A stretch of 64,000 nt of DNA from Streptomyces sp. F63 (GCF_018070345.1 NZ_JAGPXX010000004.1:248001-312000), one strand, 5' to 3'. Positions 44,850 to 54,901 are shown, numbered from the stretch's first letter. The notes: a model not told the origin generated them from the letters alone. Translations and numbers: made by a program.

Positions 44850-45641
44850 GTGTCCAGCTCCGACATCTTCATCGGCGAGACCATCGGAACCGCCGTACTC
44901 ATCCTGCTCGGCGGCGGCGTCGTGGCCGCCGTCACCCTCAAGCGCTCGAAGGCCCTCAACGCCGGCTGGACCGCCATCGCCCTCGGCTGGGGCTTCGCGG
45001 TCCTCACCGGCGCCTACATCGCGGTCGGTCTCTCCGGCGCCCACATCAACCCGGCGGTCACCGTCGGCCTGGCCATCCAGGGCACCACCGAGTGGTCGGA
45101 CGTACCGCTCTACATCGCCTCGCAACTGCTCGGCGCGATGATCGGCGCCGTCCTGGTCTGGCTGGCCTACTACGGCCACTTCCGCGACCACCTGACCGAC
45201 CCGGAGGTTCTGGCCGAGGCCCAGACCGGCCCGGAGGGCCTGGTGGAGCAGGACAACGCGCCGGCCGCCGGGCCCGTGCTCGGCATCTTCTGCACCGGTC
45301 CGGAGATCCGGAACGCCGTGCAGAACCTGATGACCGAGACCATCGCCACCACCGTGCTCGTCCTCTCCGTCCTCACCCTGGGCCTGACCAAGGGCCTGGG
45401 CGTGTCCGGCACCGGGGTGCTGATCGTCGCCCTCGTCGTGGCCGGTATCGGCTTCTCGCTCGGCGGTCCCACCGGTTACGCCATCAACCCGGCGCGCGAC
45501 CTCGGCCCCCGGATCGTGCACGCGCTGCTGCCGCTGCCGAACAAGGGCGGCTCGGACTGGGGCTACGCCTGGGTCCCGGTGGTCGGCCCGCTGCTCGGCG
45601 GCGCCCTCGCCGGCGGGATCTACCAGCTGGCCTTCGCCTGA
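44850..45641 (+). CDS. glpF: Glycerol facilitator (aquaglyceroporin)
   Basis: 263 residues from the GTG at 44850 (AAAGGAG upstream). MIP-family channel with both NPA-type boxes: [16 protein letters not shown] and [13 protein letters not shown], the latter with the Asp of glycerol facilitators. Six membrane segments. A soluble loop of about 50 residues ([20 protein letters not shown]) between segments 3 and 4 is longer than in E. coli GlpF. It admits glycerol, which GlpK then traps as glycerol-3-phosphate. Confidence 0.93.
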   Translation: MSSSDIFIGETIGTAVLILLGGGVVAAVTLKRSKALNAGWTAIALGWGFAVLTGAYIAVGLSGAHINPAVTVGLAIQGTTEWSDVPLYIASQLLGAMIGAVLVWLAYYGHFRDHLTDPEVLAEAQTGPEGLVEQDNAPAAGPVLGIFCTGPEIRNAVQNLMTETIATTVLVLSVLTLGLTKGLGVSGTGVLIVALVVAGIGFSLGGPTGYAINPARDLGPRIVHALLPLPNKGGSDWGYAWVPVVGPLLGGALAGGIYQLAFA

Positions 45642-45661
45642 GCCCGGGCCCCGACCCGGAC

Positions 45662-45697
45662 ACCACACGCACCACACGCACCACACGCACCACACGC
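45662..45697. repeat. Four tandem copies of a 9-bp unit between glpF and glpK
   Basis: ACCACACGC repeated four times without change, plus a partial fifth, in the 129-base gap between glpF and glpK. The region is presumably transcribed as part of the operon message. Confidence 0.9.
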
Positions 45698-45770
45698 ACC
45701 GGAGCATCGCGCCACCCCCGTCCCGAACGCCCCGTACGACCCTCCCGTCACCGGATCCCAGGAGCACACC

Positions 45771-47306
45771 GTGACCGACGCGCACACCGCCGGCCCGTTC
45801 ATCGCCGCCATCGACCAGGGCACCACCTCCAGCCGCTGCATCGTCTTCGACACCGACGGGCGGATCGTCGCCGTCGACCAGAAGGAGCACGAGCAGATCT
45901 TCCCCAAGCCGGGCTGGGTGGAACACGACGCCGCCGAGATCTGGACGAACGTCCGGCAGGTCGTCGACGGTGCCGTCGAGAAGGCCGGGATCACCGCCGC
46001 CGACGTCAAGGCGATCGGCATCACCAACCAGCGCGAGACGACCCTGCTGTGGGACAAGGCCACCGGCGAGCCGGTGCACAACGCCATCGTCTGGCAGGAC
46101 ACCCGCACCGACGCGCTCTGCCGCGAGCTCGGCCGCAACGTCGGCAAGGACCGGTTCCGCCGCGAGACCGGCCTGCCGCTGGCCTCCTACTTCGCCGGCC
46201 CGAAGATCCGCTGGCTGCTGGACAACGTGGACGGCCTGCGCGAGCGGGCCGAGGCCGGCGAGATCCTCTTCGGCACCATGGACTCCTGGGTCATCTGGAA
46301 CCTCACCGGCGGACCCGACGGCGGCGTCCACGTCACCGACGTCACCAACGCCTCCCGCACCATGCTGATGAACCTCCACACCCTGCAGTGGGACCCGAAG
46401 ATCCTCGACTCGATGGGTGTGCCCGCCGCGGTGCTCCCGGAGATCCGCTCCTCCGCCGAGGTGTACGGCGAGGCGAGGAGCGGCGCCCTCGCCGGGGTGC
46501 CGGTGGCCTCGGCCCTCGGTGACCAGCAGGCGGCGCTGTTCGGCCAGACCTGCTTCGAGGAGGGCGAGGCCAAGTCCACCTACGGCACGGGAACGTTCCT
46601 GCTGATGAACACCGCCGGAACGCCCGTCAACTCGTACCACGGGCTGGTCACCACGGTCGGCTACCGCATCGGCGACCAGGCGCCCGTCTACGCGCTGGAG
46701 GGCTCGATCGCCATCACCGGCGCGCTCGTCCAGTGGATGCGCGACCAGATGGGGCTGATCAACAGCGCCGCGGAGATCGAGACCCTCGCCAGCTCCGTCG
46801 AGGACAACGGCGGCGCCTACTTCGTGCCGGCCTTCTCCGGGCTGTTCGCCCCGTACTGGCGCGACGACGCCCGCGGCGTGATCGCCGGCCTCACCCGCTA
46901 CGTCACCAAGGCGCACATCGCCCGCGCCGTCCTGGAGGCCACCGCCTGGCAGACCCGGGAGATCACCGACGCCATGCGCAAGGACTCCGGCACCGAGCTG
47001 GCCTCCCTCAAGGTCGACGGCGGCATGACGTCGAACAACCTGCTGATGCAGACCCTCGCCGACGTCCTCGACGCCCCCGTGGTGCGCCCGCTCGTCGCCG
47101 AGACCACCTGTCTCGGCGCCGCCTACGCGGCCGGTCTCGCCGTCGGCTACTGGCCGGACACCGACGCGCTGCGCGCCAACTGGCGCCGCGCCGCCGAGTG
47201 GACGCCCCGGATGGACGCGGCGGACCGGCAGCGCGAGTACAAGAACTGGCTCAAGGCCGTGGAACGGACCATGGGCTGGCTCGAGAACGAGGAACAGGAG
47301 AACTGA
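45771..47306 (+). CDS. glpK: Glycerol kinase
   Basis: 511 residues, GTG at 45771 with CAGGAG upstream. FGGY-family signatures: [19 protein letters not shown] (phosphate-binding loop), [46 protein letters not shown] and [17 protein letters not shown]. It phosphorylates glycerol to sn-glycerol-3-phosphate in the cytoplasm. The gene is followed by glpD after only 5 bases. Confidence 0.96.
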   Translation: MTDAHTAGPFIAAIDQGTTSSRCIVFDTDGRIVAVDQKEHEQIFPKPGWVEHDAAEIWTNVRQVVDGAVEKAGITAADVKAIGITNQRETTLLWDKATGEPVHNAIVWQDTRTDALCRELGRNVGKDRFRRETGLPLASYFAGPKIRWLLDNVDGLRERAEAGEILFGTMDSWVIWNLTGGPDGGVHVTDVTNASRTMLMNLHTLQWDPKILDSMGVPAAVLPEIRSSAEVYGEARSGALAGVPVASALGDQQAALFGQTCFEEGEAKSTYGTGTFLLMNTAGTPVNSYHGLVTTVGYRIGDQAPVYALEGSIAITGALVQWMRDQMGLINSAAEIETLASSVEDNGGAYFVPAFSGLFAPYWRDDARGVIAGLTRYVTKAHIARAVLEATAWQTREITDAMRKDSGTELASLKVDGGMTSNNLLMQTLADVLDAPVVRPLVAETTCLGAAYAAGLAVGYWPDTDALRANWRRAAEWTPRMDAADRQREYKNWLKAVERTMGWLENEEQEN

Positions 47307-47311
47307 GTCCG

Positions 47312-48931
47312 ATGACGATCCCCATCCCGCAGAGCCCTCCGGCCACCGGAGGCTCCCCGGCCGCGGCCCCGCGGCCCGGCGGCCGCGCCGAGACCCGCGA
47401 CCGGCTCTCCCGGGGAACCTACGACCTGCTGGTGATCGGCGGCGGCATCCTGGGCACCTCGGTCGCCTGGCACGCCTCGCAGTCGGGTCTGCGGGTGGCG
47501 ATGGTGGACGCCGGCGACTTCGCCGGCGCCACCTCGTCCGCCTCCTCCAAGCTCGTCCACGGCGGTCTGCGCTATCTGCAGACCGGCGCGGTCAAGCTGG
47601 TGGCGGAGAACCACCACGAGCGGCGGGTGCTGGCCAAGGACGTGGCCCCGCACCTGGTCAACCCGCTCACCTTCCATCTGCCGGTCTACAAGGGCGGGCC
47701 GCACGGCGCGGCCAAGCTCGGCGCGGGCGTCTTCGCCTACTCCGCGCTCTCGGCCTTCGGCGACGGCGTGGGCCGGGTCATATCCCCGGCCCGCGCGGCC
47801 GCCGCCAACCCGGCGCTGCGCACCGAGAACCTCAAGGCCGTGGCGGTCTACGGCGACCACCAGATGAACGACTCCCGGGTCGCCGTGATGACCGTGCGGG
47901 CGGCGGCCGGATCCGGGGCCGCCGTCCTCAACCACGCCGAGGTCACCGGGCTGCGGTTCACCCGCGGCCGCGTCACCGGCGCCGAGCTCCGGGACCGGCT
48001 GGACGGCACCGAGTTCGGTGTGAACGCCCGCCTCGTCCTCAACGCGACCGGCCCGTGGATCGACCGGCTGCGGCGGATGGAGTACGAGCACGCCGCCCCC
48101 AGCATCCGGCTCTCCAAGGGCGCACACCTCGTGCTGCGGCGGAAGGTGCCGTGGCGGGCCGCCATGGCCACGCCGATCGACAAGTACCGCATCACCTTCG
48201 CCCTCCCCTGGGAGGACCAGCTGCTGCTCGGCACCACCGACGAGCCGTACGAGGGCGATCCCGCGGACGTCCGGGCCACCGAGGCGGACATCGCCCAGAT
48301 CCTGGACGAGGCCGCCCACTCGGTGCGCGACGAGCACCTCTCGCCCGATCTGCTGACCTATGCCTTCGCCGGCCTGCGGGTGCTGCCCGGCGGCCCCGGC
48401 GGGGTGGAGCAGGCCAAGCGGGAGACCGTGGTCACCGAGGGCCGGGGCGGCATGCTGTCCGTCGCGGGCGGCAAGTGGACGACGTACCGCCACATCGGCC
48501 GGGTGGTCATGCGGAAACTGGCCTCGCTGCCGGACGGGGCGCTCGCCGAGGACATGGAGCCGCTCTCGCAACTGCCGCGCCGGGTGCCGCTGCCCGGGAT
48601 CGCCAACCCGAACGCGGTGGCACACCGGCTGCTGGTCAGCCGGGAGCCCGGGTCCCGGATGGACCCGCTGACGGCGCGCCAGCTGGCCACGCACTACGGC
48701 TCGCTGGCGCTCGACATCGCCCGGCTCGCCGACGAGGACCCGGCGCTCGGCGAGCGCATCCATCCGGACGGGCCGGAGATCTGGGCCCAGGTGGTCTACG
48801 CCCGCGACCACGAGTGGGCCGAGACGGCCGAGGACGTGCTGCGCCGCCGGACCACCCTCACGGTCCGCGGCCTGGACACCCCGGAGGTCCGCACCCGGGT
48901 GGAGGAGATCCTCGCCGCCCGCAGGGACTGA
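47312..48931 (+). CDS. glpD: Glycerol-3-phosphate dehydrogenase, FAD-dependent
   Basis: 539 residues. The FAD-binding motif is LLVIGGGILGTSVAWHASQS (about residues 39-58), followed by SSASSKLVHGGLRYLQTGAV. It also has ATGPWIDRLRR, TYAFAGLRVLPGGPG and SVAGGKWTTYRHI. It oxidises glycerol-3-phosphate to dihydroxyacetone phosphate, passing electrons to quinone at the membrane. The first 35 residues are Pro/Gly-rich and extra to the family. A GAACAGGAG site lies before the ATG at 47312, within the end of glpK. Confidence 0.95.
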   Translation: MTIPIPQSPPATGGSPAAAPRPGGRAETRDRLSRGTYDLLVIGGGILGTSVAWHASQSGLRVAMVDAGDFAGATSSASSKLVHGGLRYLQTGAVKLVAENHHERRVLAKDVAPHLVNPLTFHLPVYKGGPHGAAKLGAGVFAYSALSAFGDGVGRVISPARAAAANPALRTENLKAVAVYGDHQMNDSRVAVMTVRAAAGSGAAVLNHAEVTGLRFTRGRVTGAELRDRLDGTEFGVNARLVLNATGPWIDRLRRMEYEHAAPSIRLSKGAHLVLRRKVPWRAAMATPIDKYRITFALPWEDQLLLGTTDEPYEGDPADVRATEADIAQILDEAAHSVRDEHLSPDLLTYAFAGLRVLPGGPGGVEQAKRETVVTEGRGGMLSVAGGKWTTYRHIGRVVMRKLASLPDGALAEDMEPLSQLPRRVPLPGIANPNAVAHRLLVSREPGSRMDPLTARQLATHYGSLALDIARLADEDPALGERIHPDGPEIWAQVVYARDHEWAETAEDVLRRRTTLTVRGLDTPEVRTRVEEILAARRD

Positions 48932-49159
48932 GCCGGCCGCGCCGCCCGGAGGGGAGGCGGCCGCTCCTGACGGTGCGGGCCTCCCACCGCCTCCCCTCCG
49001 CCGTCCGTCCGCCGTCCGTCCGTCCGCCGTCCCTCCGCCTCCCGCCGGGGCCTTCGCCGCGCGCCTCGAACAACCGTGGCACGGGCGGCGTTTGACCGGC
49101 CGTGCGTTCGGTACCCCAAGGGTGAGGGAACGTCACGACGGCAGAGGGGGGCGTTCACG

Positions 49160-49648
49160 ATGACGAACCGCATCGACCAGCCGCGGGAGTGGGATCTGGT
49201 CGGCGACCCGGTCCTCATCGCGGGAGTGGCCAACGGCTTCGAGGGCACCGCGCACTACCGGGTCGGCGAGGGCCACGACGAGGTGACCGGGTACTTCCAG
49301 GTCGGCGGCGGGACCGGTGAGCACGGGCAGTTCCAGGTCCGGGCCGACGTCAGCGCGGCGGCCTTCACGCTGGACCGGCTGTACGTCCAGGTCTTCGAGG
49401 TCAGCGCCGAGAACGGCGAGGAGTTCAACCTGGTGACCGTGCCGGTGATCTACGGTCCGCGGATCGTGCCCGGCTACATCGGCTACCGCGAGCACACCGT
49501 GGTGCGGGGCGAGACCCTGTCGGCCATCGCCCGGGCCCACTACGGCGACTCCCGCCTCTACCCGCGCATCGTACGGGCCAACCCGCAGCTCACCGACCCG
49601 GACGTGATCGTCCCCGGGCAGGTGCTGCGGATCCCCGTCGGCGACTGA
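49160..49648 (+). CDS. Small LysM protein with Ig-like (Gmad2-type) domain
   Basis: 162 residues. The first part (DPVLIAGVANGFEGTAHYRV through FEVSAENGEEFNLVTVPVIY) resembles the Gmad2 immunoglobulin-like domain of sporulation/germination proteins. The last 50 residues (YREHTVVRGETLSAIARAHY, ending VIVPGQVLRIPVGD) are a LysM peptidoglycan-binding module. No signal peptide or membrane segment is visible, which is odd for a wall-binding module. The ATG at 49160 follows AGAGGGGGG. It is a single gene, not clearly linked to its neighbours. Confidence 0.8.
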   Translation: MTNRIDQPREWDLVGDPVLIAGVANGFEGTAHYRVGEGHDEVTGYFQVGGGTGEHGQFQVRADVSAAAFTLDRLYVQVFEVSAENGEEFNLVTVPVIYGPRIVPGYIGYREHTVVRGETLSAIARAHYGDSRLYPRIVRANPQLTDPDVIVPGQVLRIPVGD

Positions 49649-49872
49649 ATGCCCGCTCGCCGGGCAGGTTCCTCCCGTGCGGAACGGCCACCGCACCCCG
49701 GCCCGCGCCGGGGCGCGGTGCCGTCCGGCCCCGGGGACCGGGCGGATGCCGCGTCCCCCGGCATGGCCTGCCGGCGGCCGCGCCGGAAGCCGTAGGCTGG
49801 GTGCCGCACGTGACGGAACAGCAGCCGAGGCTGCGGGGGTAGCGCCCCGGCCCCGGCGGAAGGAGGCGCTGG

Positions 49873-51177
49873 GTGATCGAGCTCGAGGGGGTTCCCGAGC
49901 TGATCGACCCGGTCATGGTGGCCGCGTTCGAAGGCTGGAACGACGCGGGCGACGCCGCTTCCGCCGCGGTCGTCCACCTCGACCGGGAGTGGAAGGGCGA
50001 GGTCTTCGCCGCACTCGACGCCGAGGACTACTACGACTTCCAGGTCAATCGGCCGACCGTCTTCCTCGAAGACGGGGTCCGCAAGATCACATGGCCCACC
50101 ACGCGGCTCTCCGTGGTCCGGGTGGGCGGGGAGAAGCCGCGCGACCTGGTGCTGGTCCGCGGGATCGAGCCGAGCATGCGCTGGCGTTCGTTCTGCAACG
50201 AGCTCCTCGGCTTCGCGCACGAGCTGGGCGTGGAGATGATCGTGATCCTGGGCGCGCTGCTGGGCGACACCCCGCACACCCGGCCGGTCCCGGTCAGCGG
50301 CGTCACCTCCGACCCCCAGCTGGCCCGCACCATGGACCTGGAGGAGACCCGCTACGAGGGCCCCACCGGCATCGTCGGCGTCCTGCAGGAGGCGGCCACG
50401 CACGCCGGGGTGCCCGCGGTCAGCCTCTGGGCGGCCGTGCCGCACTACGTGTCCCAGCCGCCCAACCCGAAGGCCACGCTCGCCCTGCTGAACCGCCTGG
50501 AGGACCTGATCGGGCTGCGCGTCCCCACGGGCGAGCTGGTGGAGGACGCGCGGGCCTGGCAGCTCGGTGTGGACCAGCTGGCGGCCGAGGACAGCGAGGT
50601 GGCCGAATACGTGCAGACGCTGGAGGAGGCCCGGGACACCGCCGAGCTGCCGGAGGCGTCCGGTGAGGCGATCGCCCGCGAGTTCGAGCGCTATCTGCGG
50701 CGGCGGGACGGCCGGCCGGGCGGTGCGCCGGGCGGCCACGCCACCGAGACCGGCTCCGCGCCGGACGGGCGGGACAGCGGCTCGTATCTGCGGGACCCCT
50801 CGGCGGGGACCGGCCGGCCGGCGAAGCCGGTCACCCCCGAGGAGACGGGCGGGGACGCGTCCGGCGCCCGGGAGGACTCCCCCGGCGAGGAGGGCGGCGG
50901 CCCGTCCGGCCGCCCGGCGGGCGGCGAAGGCACCGGCGGCGGCCGGAGCTCCGCGGAGGACAGGCCGTCCGCGAAGGACGACGCCGGAGAGGGCGGTGCC
51001 GGGAAGAGCGGAGCCGGCGGCCGCGGACGGACCGAAGGCGGCCGGGGCGGCCGGAGCGGCAGGCCGCGCGGACGCGGGGACACGGCCGGCGGACCGTCCG
51101 GCCCCCGGAAACCCGGCCGCGGGAACGCCGGCTCCGGCGACGGCACGGAGGACGGCCCGGGCTCCGAGGACACGTAG
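49873..51177 (+). CDS. PAC2-family protein with long disordered C-terminal tail
   Basis: 434 residues, GTG at 49873 with GGAAGGAGG upstream. The first 280 residues match the actinobacterial PAC2 fold: VMVAAFEGWNDAGDAASAAV, LVLVRGIEPSMRWRSFCNEL, MIVILGALLGDTPHTRPVPV and VPHYVSQPPNPKATLALLNR. PAC2 is named for eukaryotic proteasome assembly chaperones; the bacterial role is unproven. The last 150 residues are Gly/Ser/Glu/Arg-rich and surely unstructured, longer than I would expect. It ends at a strong bidirectional terminator. Confidence 0.85.
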   Translation: MIELEGVPELIDPVMVAAFEGWNDAGDAASAAVVHLDREWKGEVFAALDAEDYYDFQVNRPTVFLEDGVRKITWPTTRLSVVRVGGEKPRDLVLVRGIEPSMRWRSFCNELLGFAHELGVEMIVILGALLGDTPHTRPVPVSGVTSDPQLARTMDLEETRYEGPTGIVGVLQEAATHAGVPAVSLWAAVPHYVSQPPNPKATLALLNRLEDLIGLRVPTGELVEDARAWQLGVDQLAAEDSEVAEYVQTLEEARDTAELPEASGEAIAREFERYLRRRDGRPGGAPGGHATETGSAPDGRDSGSYLRDPSAGTGRPAKPVTPEETGGDASGAREDSPGEEGGGPSGRPAGGEGTGGGRSSAEDRPSAKDDAGEGGAGKSGAGGRGRTEGGRGGRSGRPRGRGDTAGGPSGPRKPGRGNAGSGDGTEDGPGSEDT

Positions 51178-51208
51178 CCGGCCGGCGGATCACGGAGCGG
51201 CGGAACGC

Positions 51209-51246
51209 GGAACGGGGCGCTCCCGGTGGCGGGAGCGCCCCGTTCC
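51209..51246. terminator. Bidirectional terminator between PAC2 and mshC genes
   Basis: A perfect 17-bp stem, GGAACGGGGCGCTCCCG (51209-51225) with its complement at 51230-51246, loop GTGG, between convergent genes. Confidence 0.8.
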
Positions 51247-51293
51247 TCATGAGCGGAATGAGCCGACCGCGCCCACCGCGCGGACGGCCGGCC

Positions 51294-52523
51294 TCAGACG
51301 GCCACGCCCAGCAGCGCGTCCACGGCGCGGGACACCAGTCCGGGCGCCGACGGGTCCGTACCGCCGGTGGCCTCCTGCCCCGCGGCCCAGCGGTCCACCG
51401 CGGCGAGGGCCGCGGGAGCGTTCAGGTCGTCCGCCAGTGCCGCGCGGACCTCCTCGACGAGAGCGTCGGCGGGGGCCCCGTCGGGCCGGGAGACGGCGGC
51501 GCGCCAGCGGTCGAGCCGGGCCGTGGCCGCGGCCAGGTCCTCGTCGGTCCACTCCCAGTCGGAGCGGTAGTGGTGGGCCAGCAGCGCCAGCCGGATCGCC
51601 GCCGGGTCCACGCCCTCGCGGCGCAGCGCCGACACGAAGACGAGATTGCCCTTGGACTTGGACATCTTCTCGCCGTGCAGGGCGACCATCCCGGCGTGGA
51701 CGTACGCCTTGGCGAAGGGGCGCTCGCCGGTGAGCGCGTGGGCGTGCGAGGCGCCCATCTCGTGGTGCGGGAAGGCCAGATCGGAGCCGCCGCCCTGGAC
51801 GTCGAAGCCCATGCCGAGGTGGTCCAGCGCGATGGCCACGCACTCGATGTGCCAGCCGGGCCGGCCGGGCCCGAGGCTCCCGCCGTCCCAGCTGGGCTCG
51901 CCCTCGCGCGCGGCCCTCCACAGCAGGGGGTCGACGGGGTCCTTCTTGCCGGGCCGGTCCGGGTCGCCGCCGCGCTCGGCGGAGAGCCGGCGCATCGTTT
52001 CCGCGTCGAGCCCGGCGACCTCGCCGAAGTCGGGGTCGGCCTGGACCGAGAAGTAGACGTCCCCCTCCAGCTCGTAGGCGGCGCCGCTCTCCAGGAGCCG
52101 CTCGACGAGCGGCACGATGCCGGGTATGGCCTCCACGGCGCCGATGTAGTGGCGCGGCGGGAGCATCCGCAGGGCGGTCATGTCCTCGCAGAAGAGGGCG
52201 GTCTCGCGCCGGGCGAGCTCCGTCCAGTCGTCCCCGTTGGCGACGGCCCGCTCCAGCAGCGGATCGTCGACATCGGTGACGTTCTGGACGTAGTGGACCT
52301 GCCGCTTGGTGTCGAGCCATACGCGCTGAACGAGGTCGAACGCGGTGTAGGTCGCCGCATGACCCAGGTGGGTCGCGTCGTACGGGGTGATGCCGCAGAC
52401 GTAGATGCGGGCTACGGGACCGGGGGCGAGGGTGATCGTCCCTCCGGTCGCGGTGTCGTGGATCCGGAGGTCGCGGCCACGGCCGGGCAGGGCGGGGACC
52501 TCGGAAGCGGGCCAGGCATACAT
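51294..52523 (-). CDS. mshC: Cysteine--1-D-myo-inosityl 2-amino-2-deoxy-glucopyranoside ligase MshC
   Basis: 409 residues. It is a class I aminoacyl-tRNA-synthetase-like fold: zinc/Cys-binding [20 protein letters not shown] (Cys43, HLGH 52-55), [37 protein letters not shown] and EKMSKSKGN near 285. Compared with cysteinyl-tRNA synthetase the anticodon-binding part is shortened. The enzyme joins cysteine to GlcN-Ins in mycothiol synthesis. The ATG at 52523 is used; the ribosome site is weak. It is last in a four-gene minus-strand cluster. Confidence 0.92.
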   Translation of the reverse strand: MYAWPASEVPALPGRGRDLRIHDTATGGTITLAPGPVARIYVCGITPYDATHLGHAATYTAFDLVQRVWLDTKRQVHYVQNVTDVDDPLLERAVANGDDWTELARRETALFCEDMTALRMLPPRHYIGAVEAIPGIVPLVERLLESGAAYELEGDVYFSVQADPDFGEVAGLDAETMRRLSAERGGDPDRPGKKDPVDPLLWRAAREGEPSWDGGSLGPGRPGWHIECVAIALDHLGMGFDVQGGGSDLAFPHHEMGASHAHALTGERPFAKAYVHAGMVALHGEKMSKSKGNLVFVSALRREGVDPAAIRLALLAHHYRSDWEWTDEDLAAATARLDRWRAAVSRPDGAPADALVEEVRAALADDLNAPAALAAVDRWAAGQEATGGTDPSAPGLVSRAVDALLGVAV

Positions 52524-52651
52524 GTCATGAGCGTAACCGGATGCACTGTCCGGATACGAACCGGCCGCCGCACCTGGCCGGATCGGCGGTCTTGCGCGGG
52601 GGCACACCGGAATGCACCCTCCGCGCCGCCTCCGCGGAGGGGCGCCCGCGG

Positions 52652-53521
52652 TCAGATCGGCGGCCAGGGGATCGGCGGCCAGTCGCCGCCGGGCTCCGGG
52701 TGACGCCCCGTGCGGAGGAGCCGGGCCACCCTCGTCCGGACGGCGTCGGTCTCCGCGGGGGTGATCAGCGCGGCGAGCCGGCCGGCCAGCGGGCCGCCGG
52801 GGGCGAGCTCCACCGCCAGCCGCTCCAGCACCGCGACGGCCTCCGCGGGCAGCGGCTCCCCGGCCCATCCCCACAGCAGGGTGCGGAGTTTGTCCTCCGC
52901 GTTGAACGTCACACCGTGGTCGATGGCGTGGAGCCGGCCGCCGGCGTCGGGCAGCAGATGGCCGCCCTTGCGGTCGGCGTTGTTGACGACCGCGTCGAAG
53001 ACGGCGAGCCGGCGCAGCCGCGGGTCGTCGGCGTGGACCAGCAGGGCGGTGCGCCCCTCACCCACCTCCGCGAAGCCGATCGCCCGCCAGCCGGGTGCGG
53101 GTTCCTCCTCCTCGACGAGGGCCAGCAGCGCCGCCTGCGGGTCCGCCTCGATCCACAGCTGGCACATGCCCTCGCCATAGGGGCCGTCCCGCAGCACGGT
53201 CGGTGGGACGAGGTCCCAGCCGGTGACCCGGGAGACCTCGTAGGCGGCCGTCTCGCGGCGGGCGAGGCTGCCGTCGGGGAAGTCCCAGAGCGGGCGCTCA
53301 CCGGCGACCGGTTTGTAGACGCAGGCCACGCGCCGCCCGTCGAGTTCGGCGGTGCAGCGCAGCACGGCGTTCGAGGCACCGCCGACCCGGCCGTCCACGG
53401 TCAGTTCGCCGCGTTCGAGGAGAGCGAGGGCGTCCGGGGGCGAGCCGGCCGGCGCGCCCCCGGGGGGAGCCGCCTCCGGGGAGGTCACAGGCCCCGGCGG
53501 TATCCGTTCTGGCGCGGACAT
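52652..53521 (-). CDS. SCO1664/TIGR03843-type protein with PI3/4-kinase-like fold
   Basis: 289 residues, ATG at 53521 with GGAGGG upstream. Visible landmarks: [20 protein letters not shown] followed by CVYKP (nucleotide-binding Lys), [20 protein letters not shown], and the kinase-like loops [17 protein letters not shown] and [11 protein letters not shown], which resemble the catalytic Asp/Asn and metal-binding Asp of PI3/4 kinases. The substrate is unknown. It overlaps the DUF3090 gene by 37 bases, so the two are translated together. The family is, to my knowledge, actinobacterial and neighbours mshC. Confidence 0.8.
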   Translation of the reverse strand: MSAPERIPPGPVTSPEAAPPGGAPAGSPPDALALLERGELTVDGRVGGASNAVLRCTAELDGRRVACVYKPVAGERPLWDFPDGSLARRETAAYEVSRVTGWDLVPPTVLRDGPYGEGMCQLWIEADPQAALLALVEEEEPAPGWRAIGFAEVGEGRTALLVHADDPRLRRLAVFDAVVNNADRKGGHLLPDAGGRLHAIDHGVTFNAEDKLRTLLWGWAGEPLPAEAVAVLERLAVELAPGGPLAGRLAALITPAETDAVRTRVARLLRTGRHPEPGGDWPPIPWPPI

Positions 53522-54075
53522 ACATGTCCCTCCGGGTCGAGCGGCAGGCTGCACAGCGGGCAGGGCGGCCGTCCGGCGTTGACCACGTCCAGCGCCCGTT
53601 TGGCGAACGCGCGGGCCATGCTTCCGGTGAGGCGCACCCGCAGCACGGGCGGGCCGTTCTCCTCGTCCTGCAGGAGCTTCTCCTCGGCCTCGGCCAGATC
53701 CTCCTCGGACCCGGCCTCCAGTTCGACGAGGGCCTGCGCTTCCACGATCATGCACTCGCCCTCGCCGTCCCAGGCCAGCGCCATGGTACCGACGCGGAAC
53801 TCCTCCTCCACCGGCGTTTCCAGCGGCTCGGTGTCGGCCTCCTCGGCGGGGGCGACGGCCGGTACGGGCGCGTTGCCGCCCGTGCGGCGCACCACCTCGT
53901 CCAGCAGTTCGTCTATGCGTTCGGCGAGCGCCTCGACCTGCGTCTTCTCCAGAGCGACGCTCGTGGTCCGGCTGCCCGCGCTCGCCTGGAGGAAGAAGGT
54001 CCGGCGCCCAGGCAGTCCGACCGTACCGGCGACGAACCGGTCCGGCTGGTCGTAGAGGAACACCTGACGGGGCAC
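53485..54075 (-). CDS. DUF3090 family protein
   Basis: 196 residues. It begins PRQVFLYDQPDRFVAGTVGL then PGRRTFFLQASAGSRTTSVA, the diagnostic DUF3090 start. The C-terminus has a zinc-knuckle-like set [20 protein letters not shown] (three Cys plus His). I chose the GTG at 54075 (GGAGCAGG before it); the ATG four codons upstream is possible. It overlaps the downstream kinase-like gene by 37 bases. The function is unknown; conserved context suggests a shared pathway with the kinase-like protein and the phosphomutase. Confidence 0.85.
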   Translation of the reverse strand: MPRQVFLYDQPDRFVAGTVGLPGRRTFFLQASAGSRTTSVALEKTQVEALAERIDELLDEVVRRTGGNAPVPAVAPAEEADTEPLETPVEEEFRVGTMALAWDGEGECMIVEAQALVELEAGSEEDLAEAEEKLLQDEENGPPVLRVRLTGSMARAFAKRALDVVNAGRPPCPLCSLPLDPEGHVCPRQNGYRRGL

Positions 54076-54196
54076 GTCCTGCTCCATGTCTGCTCGGTGG
54101 TCTCGGGATGTCGGCGGTGCCCGGCGGCCGCGGTTGCCGGGCGGTCGCGCGGAAGGCCGTTCGCCCGCGGGCTGCCCACCCTACTGTGACCGGCGA

Positions 54197-54901
54197 TCAC
54201 GGTGCGCCCGCACCGCCTCCGACCGCGGCGTCCCCCTCCGCGGTGCCGTCCGGGACGGCGTCGGCGGGCGCCAGGCCGGCCAGGTCGCCGGTGTCGCCGA
54301 GCCGCAGCAGGAAGGGGCGGAGCGGGGTGTAGCGGATGGCGGTGACGGAGCCGGGTTCGGCGGCGAGCCGCTGGAACTGGTCGAGGTGCAGGCCGAGGGC
54401 GTCGGCCACCACCGATTTGATGACGTCGCCGTGCGAGCACATGACGTAGACGGCGTCGGCGCCGTGCTCCGCCTCGACCCGGGCGTTCCAGTCCCGGACG
54501 GCGTCGACGGCGCGCGCCTGCATGGCCCGCAGGGACTCACCGTCCTCGCCGGGGAACGCGGCCGCGGAGGGGTGCCGCTGCACCGTGGTCCACAGCGGCT
54601 CCCCGGCCAGTTCGGCCAGTTTCCGGCCGGACCAGTCGCCGTAGTGGCACTCGCCGATCCGCTCGTCGCGGTGGAGCGGCAGGCCGGGCCGGGTGTCCAG
54701 CAGCGGGCGCAGCGTCTCCCGGCACCGCTGCAGCGGGCTGGTCACGGCGGCGGCCAGCGGAAGCCCCGCCAGCCGGGCCGGAAGTGCGGCGGCCTGGGCG
54801 GCGCCGCGCTCGTCGAGTCCGACGCCCGGGGTCCATCCGGCGAGGATCCCGGCGGTGTTGGCGGTGGACCGGCCGTGCCGGACGAGAAGCAGCGTGGGCA
54901 T
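54197..54901 (-). CDS. Histidine-phosphatase-family phosphomutase-like protein
   Basis: 234 residues. The catalytic motif is LLLVRHGRSTANTAG (His9 phospho-acceptor); TSPLQRCRETLRPLL, the acid in IGECHYGDWSGRKLAEL and the second catalytic His in VMCSHGDVIKSVV are all present, so it should be active. It resembles the MSMEG_4193 family that travels with DUF3090 and mshC. It starts the four-gene cluster; 121 bases separate it from DUF3090. The substrate is unknown. Confidence 0.88.
   Translation of the reverse strand: MPTLLLVRHGRSTANTAGILAGWTPGVGLDERGAAQAAALPARLAGLPLAAAVTSPLQRCRETLRPLLDTRPGLPLHRDERIGECHYGDWSGRKLAELAGEPLWTTVQRHPSAAAFPGEDGESLRAMQARAVDAVRDWNARVEAEHGADAVYVMCSHGDVIKSVVADALGLHLDQFQRLAAEPGSVTAIRYTPLRPFLLRLGDTGDLAGLAPADAVPDGTAEGDAAVGGGAGAP

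Noticed and set aside
48990..49045. CCGTCCGTCC-rich stretch as a regulatory array
   Set aside because: Irregular low-complexity DNA between glpD and the LysM gene with no fixed period or symmetry.
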